Shown in pieces: positions 1-7,352 of a stretch of DNA of 31,057 nucleotides. A model generated the notes under the pieces. The model ran no database searches. It was not told where the DNA came from and was given only the letters and a program-made list of their open reading frames with translations. How positions within the stretch are numbered: position 1 is the first letter of the stretch; each line of letters opens with the position of its first letter. Source of the DNA: JAOTYV01 sp041557595. Lineage in GTDB: Bacteria > Pseudomonadota > Alphaproteobacteria > UBA8366. The stretch spans positions 1 to 31,057 of the forward strand of contig JBFFGE010000031.1 of the NCBI GenBank assembly GCA_041557595.1, in the 5' to 3' direction. The translations under genes and the position numbers were made by a program.

Positions 1-670
1 GGGCGAATTCCGTGTCGCTGCCGCCGAGCCGATAGGCCCCGGACAGCTTGACCCAGCAATGTCCGCGATCGAGCAGTCGCAGCAGGGTGTCGTGCGCCGG
101 ATGAAGCGGGACGACCGTGCAGTCGACCAACCCCATATGGTCGACCACAAGCGGCACCGGCAGTTCCGCCAAGGTGGGCTCCAGCGCCACCAGATCATCC
201 GACTTGACGAACAATTGAAGATGCCATCCCAAACCGGCGATGCGCGCGGCCAACCGCGCGATCCGGACATCCAGGGGCAAATCGATGGAATTGCCACCCG
301 AGGCAATATTGAGCCGAATTCCACAAATACCCGCCGCGTCGAGACGGCGCAGTTCGTCCTCCGGAGCGTCGTCGTCGATGACCGCGACACCTCGGGCCGC
401 CGCGCCAAACTTCGGTAACGCATCGATCAGGCACCGGTTATCGGCACGGTACGGGCTCGGCTGGACCAGGATGACCCGGTCGAGTTCCAGCGTTTGCAGC
501 ATGGACTTCAAATCATCCACCGACGCATCCATCGGCGTGTAGGATCGCCCGGCGCCATAGGGATAGCGATCGATCGGCCCGAAGATATGGGTGTGGCAGT
601 CGCACGTGCCGGCGGGCGGCGGCTGGGTGGGACGGCTCGCAGCAAACGGAAATCGATCGGTCAAGGCCAT
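1..670 (-). CDS. 2-pyrone-4,6-dicarboxylate hydrolase-like amidohydrolase (C-terminus beyond window)
   Basis: Only the first 223 codons are present; the gene runs off the left edge (LigI-type enzymes are about 290 residues). The ATG at 668-670 is preceded by AGGAG three bases upstream. The open frame has no stop. Near the N-terminus it carries the amidohydrolase HxH motif inside CDCHTHIFGP (H26, H28), followed by DRYPYGAGRSYTP, DRVILVQPSPYR, a third histidine in VVDHMG (H178) and VKLSGAYR (207-214). These are typical of the LigI/PDC hydrolase group of the amidohydrolase_2 family, which opens the lactone 2-pyrone-4,6-dicarboxylate in protocatechuate 4,5-cleavage. Other members of this family hydrolyse different lactones, so the exact substrate is inference. 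It is divergent from the DHA2 exporter, with a shared 195-bp promoter region. Confidence 0.82.
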   Translation of the reverse strand, partial: MALTDRFPFAASRPTQPPPAGTCDCHTHIFGPIDRYPYGAGRSYTPMDASVDDLKSMLQTLELDRVILVQPSPYRADNRCLIDALPKFGAAARGVAVIDDDAPEDELRRLDAAGICGIRLNIASGGNSIDLPLDVRIARLAARIAGLGWHLQLFVKSDDLVALEPTLAELPVPLVVDHMGLVDCTVVPLHPAHDTLLRLLDRGHCWVKLSGAYRLGGSDTEFA

Positions 671-865
671 GGGCTCCTGCTGACGGGAAGGAATGCGCCG
701 CGACGCCGCCAGGATGGCCCCGCCGCACAAGTTTAACGCCATTTCACGCGCATCGGCGGTGCGGCGGCAAATTTTGTTCTATACTCCCAGCCTGGCCAGA
801 CCGTCGCCGCTCGCATTTCCGACGGAATACCTCCCGGACCGCTACAGGACCGTACCCGACTTCAC

Positions 866-2398
866 ATGACCGCAGCCGCCTCCGACGCCACCGAACCTGT
901 TCGATTCCGCGGGCTGATTCTCGTCGGCACCGTCATGGCCTCGGGGCTGCAGGGCATGGATACGCTGCTTGCCGCGGTCGCCCTGCCGAGCATGCAGGGC
1001 TCGCTGTCGGTCTCCCAGGACGAGGTCTCCTGGGTGCTCACCGCCTATCTCATCGCGGTCGCGATCGCGACGCCGCCGGTCGGCTGGATCAGCCGCCGGG
1101 TCGGCCGGCGGCGTTTCCTGATTATCGTGATCATCGGCTTCCTGATCTTTTCGATGCTGGCGGGGAGCTCGGACTCGCTCGCCGAAATCGTCACCTATCG
1201 CTTCCTGCAAGGCATGTTCGGCGCGGCGCTGGTGCCGATGTCGCATCACATCCTGCTCGATATCTACCCTCGCGAGGAGCATGGTTTCGCCATGGGCTGG
1301 TGGTCGGTCGGCGTCATGTTCGGCGCGATCATAGGCCCGACGCTGGGCGGCGCGCTGACCGAATTCCTGAGCTGGCGCTGGGTGTTCTACGTCAACATTC
1401 CGCTCGGCGCAGCGGCGCTGGTCGTGCTCGCACTCTTCCTGCCGGAGACCAAGCGGGATACGGAACAGCGCTTCGACTGGACCGGGTTCCTGATGCTGAC
1501 CATCGCCCTGATCTCGATGCAGCTCATGCTCGACCGGGGCAACCGGCTGGACTGGTTCGACTCCACCGAAATCGTCATCGAGGCGTGCCTTGCCGGCGCG
1601 TTCCTCTATCTGTTCGTGGTCCACATCATCACCGCGCGCCAACCCTTTATAGATCCACGCATCTTCCTCAATCGAAACCTGTCGATCGCACTGCTGTTGA
1701 CGACGCTGCACGGGGTCACCCTCGTCGGTCTGACCGGGCTGCTGCCGCCCTTCCTGCAGAACTTGATGGGCATGCCGGTTTTGGTGATCGGCCTGATCAT
1801 GGCGCCCCGCGGCATCACGACCGCGATCATGGCGACGGTATCGGGCCGTCTGCTGTCGCGGATCGATCCACGCCCGATCATCGCAGTCGGCATGTCGTTG
1901 CTCGCGCTGTCCATGTGGCTGCTGGCGCAGTTCACGCCGGAGACCGGGATCATCTATTTCATTATCGTGATCGCCATTCAGGGAACCGGCTTCGGCATGT
2001 TCTTCGTGCCCATCAACACCGCCGCGTTCAGCACCCTGCCGGCGCATTTCCGTGGCGACGCCACCGCCTTCATGAGTCTGCTGCGCAAGATCGGCAGCAG
2101 CGTCGGCGTCTCGATCCTGATCGGCCAATTGGTCCGCAGCGCGCAAACGAACCACGCGATCCTGTCGCAGAACCTGACCCCGTACAGCGAGACCTTGCGG
2201 CACCAGCCCCTGCCCGACTTGTGGAACATGAACGAGCTGGCCGGGCTCGCCGCGCTCGACAGGGAAGTGATCTTCCAGGCGCAGTTCCTGGCCTATCTGC
2301 ACGATTTCGAATGGCTGACCGCCTTCATCGTCGTGCTGATCCCGTTCGTCTTCCTGCTGGAAAATCCGTTCAAACAAAAGGCGCCGAAGCGCAGTTAA
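866..2398 (+). CDS. DHA2-family MFS exporter (EmrB/QacA type)
   Basis: A 510-residue polytopic membrane protein, the usual size of 14-helix DHA2 drug:H+ antiporters. Diagnostic stretches are the N-terminal helix with LQGMDTLLAAVALPSMQ, loop 2-3 motif A-like RRVGRRRF, the antiporter motif C in helix 5 (GPTLGGALTEF) followed by the WRWVFYVNIPLG signature, and many further hydrophobic segments. The role would be proton-coupled export of hydrophobic or aromatic compounds across the inner membrane. No HlyD/EmrA-type periplasmic adaptor is adjacent, so it may act alone or with a partner elsewhere. A TATACT -10-like hexamer lies at 780-785 without a clear -35. The gene begins the rightward series that continues into the aldehyde dehydrogenase after 80 bp. 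Substrate is unknown. Confidence 0.9.
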   Translation: MTAAASDATEPVRFRGLILVGTVMASGLQGMDTLLAAVALPSMQGSLSVSQDEVSWVLTAYLIAVAIATPPVGWISRRVGRRRFLIIVIIGFLIFSMLAGSSDSLAEIVTYRFLQGMFGAALVPMSHHILLDIYPREEHGFAMGWWSVGVMFGAIIGPTLGGALTEFLSWRWVFYVNIPLGAAALVVLALFLPETKRDTEQRFDWTGFLMLTIALISMQLMLDRGNRLDWFDSTEIVIEACLAGAFLYLFVVHIITARQPFIDPRIFLNRNLSIALLLTTLHGVTLVGLTGLLPPFLQNLMGMPVLVIGLIMAPRGITTAIMATVSGRLLSRIDPRPIIAVGMSLLALSMWLLAQFTPETGIIYFIIVIAIQGTGFGMFFVPINTAAFSTLPAHFRGDATAFMSLLRKIGSSVGVSILIGQLVRSAQTNHAILSQNLTPYSETLRHQPLPDLWNMNELAGLAALDREVIFQAQFLAYLHDFEWLTAFIVVLIPFVFLLENPFKQKAPKRS

Positions 2399-2478
2399 AC
2401 GGCGCGCACCGATTTCTGCGCCGCCGCTGCCGTGCTAAACACACCGTCGACACTCAATGAACACGGCAGGCGGTCGCA

Positions 2479-3906
2479 ATGTATATCGATGGAGAATGGG
2501 GCAGCGCCGAAGGCGGCCGAACCTTCGACGTAACCAACCCGGCGACGGGCGAGACGATCGGCGCGGTCGCGGATGGCGGCGCCGGCGACGCGAAGCGGGC
2601 CATCGCCGCCGCCGAGCGCAGCTTCCCGGCCTGGTCCGGGCTGACCGCCTATGACCGCTCGCGCGCGCTCTATCGCGCCTATCAAATCATGGTGGAACGC
2701 AAGGAAGACCTCGCGCGGACCATGACCATGGAACAGGGCAAGCCGCTGCGCGCCGCGCTCAACGAAGTGCAATACGGGGCCGACTTCCTGCTGTGGTACG
2801 CCGAAGAAGCGAAGCGCGTCTATGGCGAGACCATTCCCGCCCCGCGCGGCGATCAGCGTTTCTTGGTGCTGCACCAGCCGGTTGGCGTGGTCGCGGCAAT
2901 CACGCCGTGGAACTATCCGGTCTCGATGCTGACGCGAAAAATTGCGCCGGCGCTCGCCGCCGGCTGCACGATCGTCCTGAAACCCGCCGAGACGACGCCG
3001 CTCTGCGCCGTCGAGATGTTCAAGGTGCTGCACGACGCCGGCCTGCCGCCGGGCGTGGTCAATCTCGTGACAGCCCAGGACCCCGCGCCGATCGGCGAGG
3101 AATTCCTGACCAACCCGGCGGTGCGCAAGCTGACCTTTACCGGCTCGACCGGCGTCGGCAAGGCGCTGGCCCGCGGCGCGGCCGAACAAATGAAACGGGT
3201 ATCGCTCGAACTCGGCGGCCACGCGCCGTTCCTGGTGTTCGACGACGCCAACCCGCAATACGCCGCCAAGGGTGCCGCCCTGGTCAAGTTCCTCAACACC
3301 GGGCAGGCCTGCATCAGTCCGAACCGGCTGTTCGTGCACAGCAGCATCGCCGCGCCTTTCGTCGACGAATTCGTCTCGCGGGTGACCCGGCTGCGCGGCG
3401 GCAACGGGCTGGAGGACGGCATCAGCATCGGTCCACTGGTCAACCAGACCGCCATCGACAAGGTCGAGCGCCAGGTCGCCGACGCGGTCGACAAGGGCGC
3501 GGAAGTGCGCTGCGGCGGTCATCGCCTGATGGAGGACGGCCTCGACAGGGGGCATTTCTATGCCCCGACCGTGCTCACCGGCGTCACGCCCGAAATGCAG
3601 ATCTATCGCGAGGAAACCTTCGGCCCGGTCGCCCCGATCATCACCTTCGACGACGATGAAAAGGCGCTGGAAATGGCGAACGACACAAATTACGGGCTCG
3701 CCGCCTATGTCTATACGCAGAGCGTTTCCCGCGCGCACCGCATGTTCGAACGGCTCCGCTTCGGCATCGTCGGCGTCAACGATATCAACCCGACCGCGGC
3801 GGCCGCGCCGTTCGGCGGCATGAAGGAAAGCGGTCTCGGGCGCGAGGGCGGCCGCGAAGGCATCGCCGAATACCTGGAAACCAAGCTGGGTGGATTTTCC
3901 GTATAG
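2479..3906 (+). CDS. NAD(P)-dependent aldehyde dehydrogenase, succinate-semialdehyde type
   Basis: A full-length (475 aa) ALDH-superfamily enzyme oxidising an aldehyde to the acid. All catalytic elements are visible: TPWNYP with N145, the cofactor lysine K168 in VLKPAE, the Rossmann motif FTGSTGVG (220-227), the general base E244 in LELGG and the nucleophile C278 in GQACISPNR. Overall similarity, including MEQGKPL and the C-terminal PFGGMKESGLGREGG, points to the GabD/succinate-semialdehyde dehydrogenase group. SSADHs more often have GQTC, and this subgroup also includes glutarate- and other semialdehyde dehydrogenases, so the substrate is uncertain. It lies 80 bp downstream of the exporter and 92 bp upstream of the carboxymuconolactone-decarboxylase-like gene, probably in one transcription unit. 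Confidence 0.88.
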   Translation: MYIDGEWGSAEGGRTFDVTNPATGETIGAVADGGAGDAKRAIAAAERSFPAWSGLTAYDRSRALYRAYQIMVERKEDLARTMTMEQGKPLRAALNEVQYGADFLLWYAEEAKRVYGETIPAPRGDQRFLVLHQPVGVVAAITPWNYPVSMLTRKIAPALAAGCTIVLKPAETTPLCAVEMFKVLHDAGLPPGVVNLVTAQDPAPIGEEFLTNPAVRKLTFTGSTGVGKALARGAAEQMKRVSLELGGHAPFLVFDDANPQYAAKGAALVKFLNTGQACISPNRLFVHSSIAAPFVDEFVSRVTRLRGGNGLEDGISIGPLVNQTAIDKVERQVADAVDKGAEVRCGGHRLMEDGLDRGHFYAPTVLTGVTPEMQIYREETFGPVAPIITFDDDEKALEMANDTNYGLAAYVYTQSVSRAHRMFERLRFGIVGVNDINPTAAAAPFGGMKESGLGREGGREGIAEYLETKLGGFSV

Positions 3907-3998
3907 GATGATGTCGCACCGAATACCGATAAGGACCGCAATACCGATCAATCGATCTGACACGAACAAGCAAACATTCCAGTGAGGGAGTCCCAACC

Positions 3999-4547
3999 AT
4001 GAACCGTCTACCCAACATCGATCCCGCAGATTACGACGCCGAACAGAAGCGCGTGGCCGATGCGATCACCGCCGGTCCGCGCGGCGAAGTGCGCGGGCCC
4101 TTCGTGCCGCTGATGCACAACCCGAAAGCCGCCGACGCGGTGCAGGCGATGGGCGCGTTCCTGCGCTTCGACGGCACGCTCGACGGGCGGTTGCGCGAGA
4201 TGGCGATCATCATGATGGGCCGCTTCTGGACGGCGCAATACGAATGGTACGCCCATTACAAGATTGCTCTGGAGGAAGGCCTCGATGCGGCGATCGCCGA
4301 CGCCATCGCCGAGCGCCGGCGGCCCGACTTCAAGAACAAGGACGAGGAAATCGTCTACAATTTCATCACCGAAATGACCGAGAACCGCAAGGTCAGCGAC
4401 GCCACATTCGCCGCGGCCGAGGAACTGCTCGGCGCGAAAGGCGTCGTCGAGTTGGTTGTCTTATGCGGCCATTATTCGGTCATCTCGCTGGTGCTCAATA
4501 CCTTCGGGATCGAAGTGCCAGGCGGCGCGAAACCGCTCCCCGAATAA
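3999..4547 (+). CDS. carboxymuconolactone decarboxylase family protein
   Basis: A 182-residue, all-helical cytoplasmic protein of the CMD/AhpD-like fold. It begins with ATG after GAGGGAG, 8 bases upstream. The core runs from about residue 35 to 130, with FLRFDGTLDGRLREMAIIMMGRFW followed by EWYAHYKIALEEGL, the conserved E..AH...A...G helix of the family. The redox CxxC of AhpD is absent, so a peroxiredoxin-reductase function is unlikely. Family members include gamma-carboxymuconolactone decarboxylase and many uncharacterised catabolic proteins. Its position between an aldehyde dehydrogenase and an ICL/PEPM enzyme suggests a step in the breakdown of a ring-derived or branched acid. That role is inferred from context only. 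Confidence 0.85.
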   Translation: MNRLPNIDPADYDAEQKRVADAITAGPRGEVRGPFVPLMHNPKAADAVQAMGAFLRFDGTLDGRLREMAIIMMGRFWTAQYEWYAHYKIALEEGLDAAIADAIAERRRPDFKNKDEEIVYNFITEMTENRKVSDATFAAAEELLGAKGVVELVVLCGHYSVISLVLNTFGIEVPGGAKPLPE

Positions 4548-4580
4548 TCCGCCGCGCGAGGAGTTCACCCCGACCACATC

Positions 4581-4608
4581 GGGCGCGGCCGCCTGCGGCC
4601 AGGCGCCC
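4581..4608 (+). other. intercistronic GC-rich stem-loop
   Basis: The arms GGGCGCGGCCGC and GCGGCC-AG-GCGCCC can form a 12-bp stem interrupted by a two-base bulge, with almost no loop. It sits between the CMD-family gene and the first ICL/PEPM gene, directly before the GGAGAG ribosome binding site. There is no T-run, so it is not a standard terminator. It may affect mRNA stability or translation of the downstream gene. Confidence 0.45.
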
Positions 4609-4620
4609 CGGAGAGAAACC

Positions 4621-5487
4621 ATGAGAGCGACCACGAAACTGCGTCAGCTGATCGCGGGCAATCATACGGTGATGGCCGGCGGCGCGCATGACGCGATGTC
4701 CGCCCAGATCGCCGAACAGATCGGCTTCAAGCTGTGCGTCGTCACCGGCGCCGGCACCTCGGTCAGCAAAGGCTATCCCGATGTGGGGCTGCTGACCGGC
4801 GAGGAGATGGTGGCCAATGCGCGCTACATCGCGGAAGCGGTCGAGATTCCCGTCATCGTCGATGCGGACAACGGCTACGGCAACGCGATCAACGTGCGCC
4901 GCACCGTACGCGCATTCGAGCAAGCGGGCGTCGCCGGCATCCATATCGAGGACCAGACCTGGCCCAAGCGCTGCGGCCACATGTTCGGCAAGACACTGAT
5001 CTCCACCGAGGAGATGTGCGCCAAGCTGCGCGCCGCGCAGGAAGCCAAGCGGGATAAGGATTTCGTCATCATCGCGCGGTGCGACGCGATGCTGGTCAAC
5101 GGGCTGGACGACGTGCTGGAACGCTGCGAGGCGTATCTGGAGGCCGGCGCCGACATGCTGTTCGCCGAGATGCGCGAGGACATGGACGAGACCCGCGCCT
5201 TCGCGGAACGCTTCCGCGACCGCATCCCGCTGCACTACAACCACTCGCCGAGCCCGATGGTGCCGAAACTGCACGTCTCCGAAGTCGAGGCGATGGGTTT
5301 CAAGACCTGCTGCTTCTACGCGCAGCCGATCATGGCCGCGGCCAAGGCGATCCGGGACGTGATGAGCGAGATCTACGAGACCGGTAACGCCGCCACCGTG
5401 CAGGACCGGCTGGTGCCGCTCGACGATCTGTGGGAAATCGGCGGCATTTCGGAAGTGCGCGACCTGGAGAAACGCTACGGGAGTTGA
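4621..5487 (+). CDS. isocitrate lyase/PEP mutase superfamily enzyme (copy 1)
   Basis: A 288-residue TIM-barrel carbon-carbon lyase of the ICL/PEPM superfamily (methylisocitrate lyase, dimethylmalate lyase, oxaloacetate decarboxylase and carboxyPEP mutase relatives). The metal site is in DADNGYGNA (D81, D83) and the mobile catalytic loop carries KRCGH (116-120), with the cysteine needed by true lyases. The start is placed at the ATG with GGAGAG six bases upstream; a longer in-frame extension would overlap the preceding gene by about 90 bases. Family chemistry is Mg-dependent retro-aldol cleavage of 2-hydroxy acids, often giving pyruvate or glyoxylate. Two further paralogs lie at 10000 and 11030, and a broken copy of this gene's 3' end lies at 8794-8892. 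Exact substrate unknown. Confidence 0.88.
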   Translation: MRATTKLRQLIAGNHTVMAGGAHDAMSAQIAEQIGFKLCVVTGAGTSVSKGYPDVGLLTGEEMVANARYIAEAVEIPVIVDADNGYGNAINVRRTVRAFEQAGVAGIHIEDQTWPKRCGHMFGKTLISTEEMCAKLRAAQEAKRDKDFVIIARCDAMLVNGLDDVLERCEAYLEAGADMLFAEMREDMDETRAFAERFRDRIPLHYNHSPSPMVPKLHVSEVEAMGFKTCCFYAQPIMAAAKAIRDVMSEIYETGNAATVQDRLVPLDDLWEIGGISEVRDLEKRYGS

Positions 5488-5563
5488 GCGCCGGCGGGAG
5501 GCCGATCCGAGCGGCTGGATTGCGGACGTCCATCCTGGCATCTGAGCGGATATTCACCGCGAC

Positions 5564-5582
5564 TCCCTTCATCTTGAAGGGA
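5564..5582. repeat. small perfect inverted repeat after ICL/PEPM copy 1
   Basis: TCCCTTCA and TGAAGGGA flank a 3-base loop, a perfect 8-bp stem about 80 bp past the stop codon of ICL/PEPM copy 1. No T-run follows. It could be a weak terminator or processing site. The rest of the 5488-5650 stretch shows nothing recognisable. Confidence 0.35.
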
Positions 5583-5674
5583 CTGCTGCGTCACGGGCAT
5601 ATCACCGGAACCGGCATACGGCAATCCGCACCGGCGCCGCGACGCCTCTTGAATGGCGGGGCGTTCCCACAACA

Positions 5675-5726
5675 TTAAACGTATTGCCGGCCGTGCCTGG
5701 GGGCCATTCGTCGGCAAAACGTTTAA
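5675..5726 (+). promoter_or_regulatory. stem-loop in the cbpA-like leader next to the ribosome binding site
   Basis: The arms 5675-5688 (TTAAACGTATTGCC) and 5713-5726 (GGCAAAACGTTTAA) pair over 13 of 14 positions around a 24-base loop that itself can form GGCC:GGCC pairs. The 3' arm ends inside AAGGA (5725-5729), the best Shine-Dalgarno candidate for the TTG start at 5738. Folded, it would partly hide the ribosome binding site of a chaperone gene, so an RNA thermometer is conceivable. It could instead be a DNA operator. Confidence 0.5.
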
Positions 5727-5737
5727 GGACGCAGGAA

Positions 5738-6664
5738 TTGAGCGACGATTTGTACCGCGTGCTGGGTGTCGCGAAGACAGCCACGAGCGACGACATTCGA
5801 AAGGCCCATCGGGCGCTGGCGAAAAAACACCATCCGGACCTGAATCCCGGCGACAAATCGGCGGAAGAAACGTTCAAGAAAATCCAGCTCGCCTATGACA
5901 TCCTGTCCGACGACGGGAAGCGGCGGCAATACGACGCGGGCGAAATCGACGCGGAAGGCAATGAGACTCAGCGCGGCTATTATCGTGAATACGCCTCCGG
6001 CGACGGCGCCAATCCTTATCATTCCTCGGCCGGCTACGACGATCTCGGCGACATCTTCTCCGATCTGTTTGGCAGACGCGGCACGGGCGGCGAACGGGCG
6101 CATCTCCGCATGCGCGGCGGCGACGTGCGCTATTCGATGGAAATCGCATTCCTGGAAGCGGTAAACGGCGCGAAAAAGCGCGTCACCATGCCGGATGGCA
6201 AAGCACTCGACATCACGATCCCGCCCGGCCATCGCGACGGCCAGATGCTGCGGCTACGCGGTCAGGGAATGCCCGGATTGGGCGGCGGCGAAGCCGGCGA
6301 CGCCTTTGTCGAAATCCATGTGGCAAAACATAAGATATTCGATCGTAACGGCGACGACATTCATATTGTCCTGCCGGTCGCGTTGCACGAAGCGGTGCTC
6401 GGCGCCAAGGTGCGTGTGCCGACGGCAAGCGGTGTCGTCGCCATGACGATTCCCGCCGGGTCGAATTCCGGCGACACCTTGCGATTGAAGGGCAAGGGCG
6501 TGCCGGCCCGGCGCCGGCGGCCGGCGGGCGATCAGATCGTGACATTGCGGGTCATGCTGCCGGCCTCCCCCGACGACCGGCTGGCCGCATTCATGAAGGA
6601 GTGGTCGGCGGATCATGCCTACAACCCGCGAACCGGTGTGGAGGGCTACGAAGATGCGCAATGA
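5738..6664 (+). CDS. cbpA: CbpA-like J-domain co-chaperone (type II DnaJ)
   Basis: A 308-residue Hsp40 that would stimulate DnaK ATPase activity and present misfolded clients. The J domain occupies about residues 3-66 with HPD at 32-34. A short glycine-containing linker (DDLGDIFSDLFG) follows. Two C-terminal beta-sandwich domains carry DITIPPGHRDGQMLRLRGQGMP and MTIPAGSNSGDTLRLKGKGVP. The cysteine-rich zinc domain of DnaJ is absent, which together with the adjacent cbpM makes it CbpA-type. I place the start at TTG 5738 (first residues MSDDLYRVLGV), with AAGGA 8 bases upstream. An earlier TTG at 5684 would add 18 poor residues inside a stem-loop. Its last bases overlap the cbpM start. Confidence 0.85.
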   Translation: MSDDLYRVLGVAKTATSDDIRKAHRALAKKHHPDLNPGDKSAEETFKKIQLAYDILSDDGKRRQYDAGEIDAEGNETQRGYYREYASGDGANPYHSSAGYDDLGDIFSDLFGRRGTGGERAHLRMRGGDVRYSMEIAFLEAVNGAKKRVTMPDGKALDITIPPGHRDGQMLRLRGQGMPGLGGGEAGDAFVEIHVAKHKIFDRNGDDIHIVLPVALHEAVLGAKVRVPTASGVVAMTIPAGSNSGDTLRLKGKGVPARRRRPAGDQIVTLRVMLPASPDDRLAAFMKEWSADHAYNPRTGVEGYEDAQ

Positions 6665-6977
6665 AGCGGAAATTCTGCGGTCGTTCTCGCGCCTGCACCG
6701 CGAAACGCTGCTGATGTGGATCGAGCGCGGCTGGCTGGCGCCGCAGAAGGATCGGGAGGGCTACCGGTTTCAGGAAGTCGACGTCGCGCGCATTCGCCTC
6801 ATTCACGAGTTTCGATTTGAACTCGATATTGACGACGACGCGCTGGATGTCATTCTGCCGCTGCTCGATCAGGTTCATGGACTACGGCACGAACTGCGCC
6901 GGCTCGGCAACGCGATCAATGCCCAGCCCGAAGACGTTCGGAAGCGCATCGCCGCGGTCTTAAGCAAACCGGGCTGA
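6654..6977 (+). CDS. cbpM: CbpM-like chaperone modulator (MerR-type fold)
   Basis: A 107-residue protein starting at an ATG that overlaps the end of the J-protein gene by 11 bases, with GGAGGG eight bases upstream. The segment ETLLMWIERGWLAPQKDREGYRFQEVDVARIRLIHEF is the MerR-like helix-turn-helix shared by CbpM proteins, followed by a helical tail. CbpM of enterobacteria binds the CbpA J domain and inhibits its co-chaperone and DNA-binding activity. The overlapping pair here strongly supports that role. Translational coupling is likely. Confidence 0.8.
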   Translation: MRNEAEILRSFSRLHRETLLMWIERGWLAPQKDREGYRFQEVDVARIRLIHEFRFELDIDDDALDVILPLLDQVHGLRHELRRLGNAINAQPEDVRKRIAAVLSKPG

Positions 6978-7020
6978 ACGCCGCGGCAAGATCACCTCAC
7001 CACATTACGGGTCGAGACCG

Positions 7021-7314
7021 ATGACCGGACACGTCGCCGAAAAACTGCGAAATCTTCTCGAGGACTATCGCGGCCGGATGAAATCCGGCGGCCATCCCAA
7101 AGAATTGCCGGACAAAATTCTGGCGCTTGCGCGCGACTTTCCGTCCGAACGGAAAATGCCCGAAGATCTCCAACCGCTCTATGCGGCCGCGCGGCATTAT
7201 TGGGACACCTACGGCGAAACACAGGGCAGCGACCGGCCGCCTGATCCCCTCGATGTCGAGCTGGTATGCGACGAGGTCATCGACGCCTTGTACGAATTTT
7301 ACGGACTTCGCTGA
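7021..7314 (+). CDS. small hypothetical protein downstream of cbpA-cbpM
   Basis: A 97-residue acidic soluble protein that I do not recognise. Codon third positions are mainly G or C, like the neighbours, which supports it being real. It contains no membrane segment or cysteine cluster. Visible stretches are KELPDKILALARDFPSERKMPEDLQPLYAAARHYWDTYGE and a C-terminal helix ELVCDEVIDALYEFYGL. The start ATG has only a weak GAGA upstream. It is 43 bp behind cbpM and probably in the same transcript. No function is proposed. Confidence 0.6.
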   Translation: MTGHVAEKLRNLLEDYRGRMKSGGHPKELPDKILALARDFPSERKMPEDLQPLYAAARHYWDTYGETQGSDRPPDPLDVELVCDEVIDALYEFYGLR

Positions 7315-7315
7315 T

Positions 7316-7330
7316 CGGCGCACAGCGCCG
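7316..7330. terminator. short hairpin between convergent genes
   Basis: CGGCGC-ACA-GCGCCG is a perfect 6-bp stem with a 3-base loop, one base past the stop of the 97-residue gene and 22 bp before the end of the oppositely oriented transporter. It lacks a T-run on either strand, so a terminator role is only suggested by position. Confidence 0.3.
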
Positions 7331-7352
7331 GCTACGGGCGGTTTGGACCTTC

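Noticed and set aside
842..2377. Long open frame antisense to the DHA2 exporter
   Set aside because: It lies in a codon-mirrored frame of a clear membrane transporter; its translation is rich in R, H, D and Q with no fold or motif. High GC content produces such shadows.
2395..3996. Long minus-strand open frame opposite the aldehyde dehydrogenase
   Set aside because: The plus-strand ALDH has every catalytic motif, and the antisense translation has low-complexity charged composition without any recognisable domain.
4456..4620. Upstream extension of ICL/PEPM copy 1
   Set aside because: It would overlap the CMD-family gene, adds unconserved residues, and a good GGAGAG site precedes the ATG at 4621.
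5648..5675. Heat-shock sigma-32 promoter before the cbpA-like gene
   Set aside because: CTTGAA at 5648-5653 fits the -35, but the following CCCACA is too close (12 bp) and a poor match to the -10, so I do not list it.
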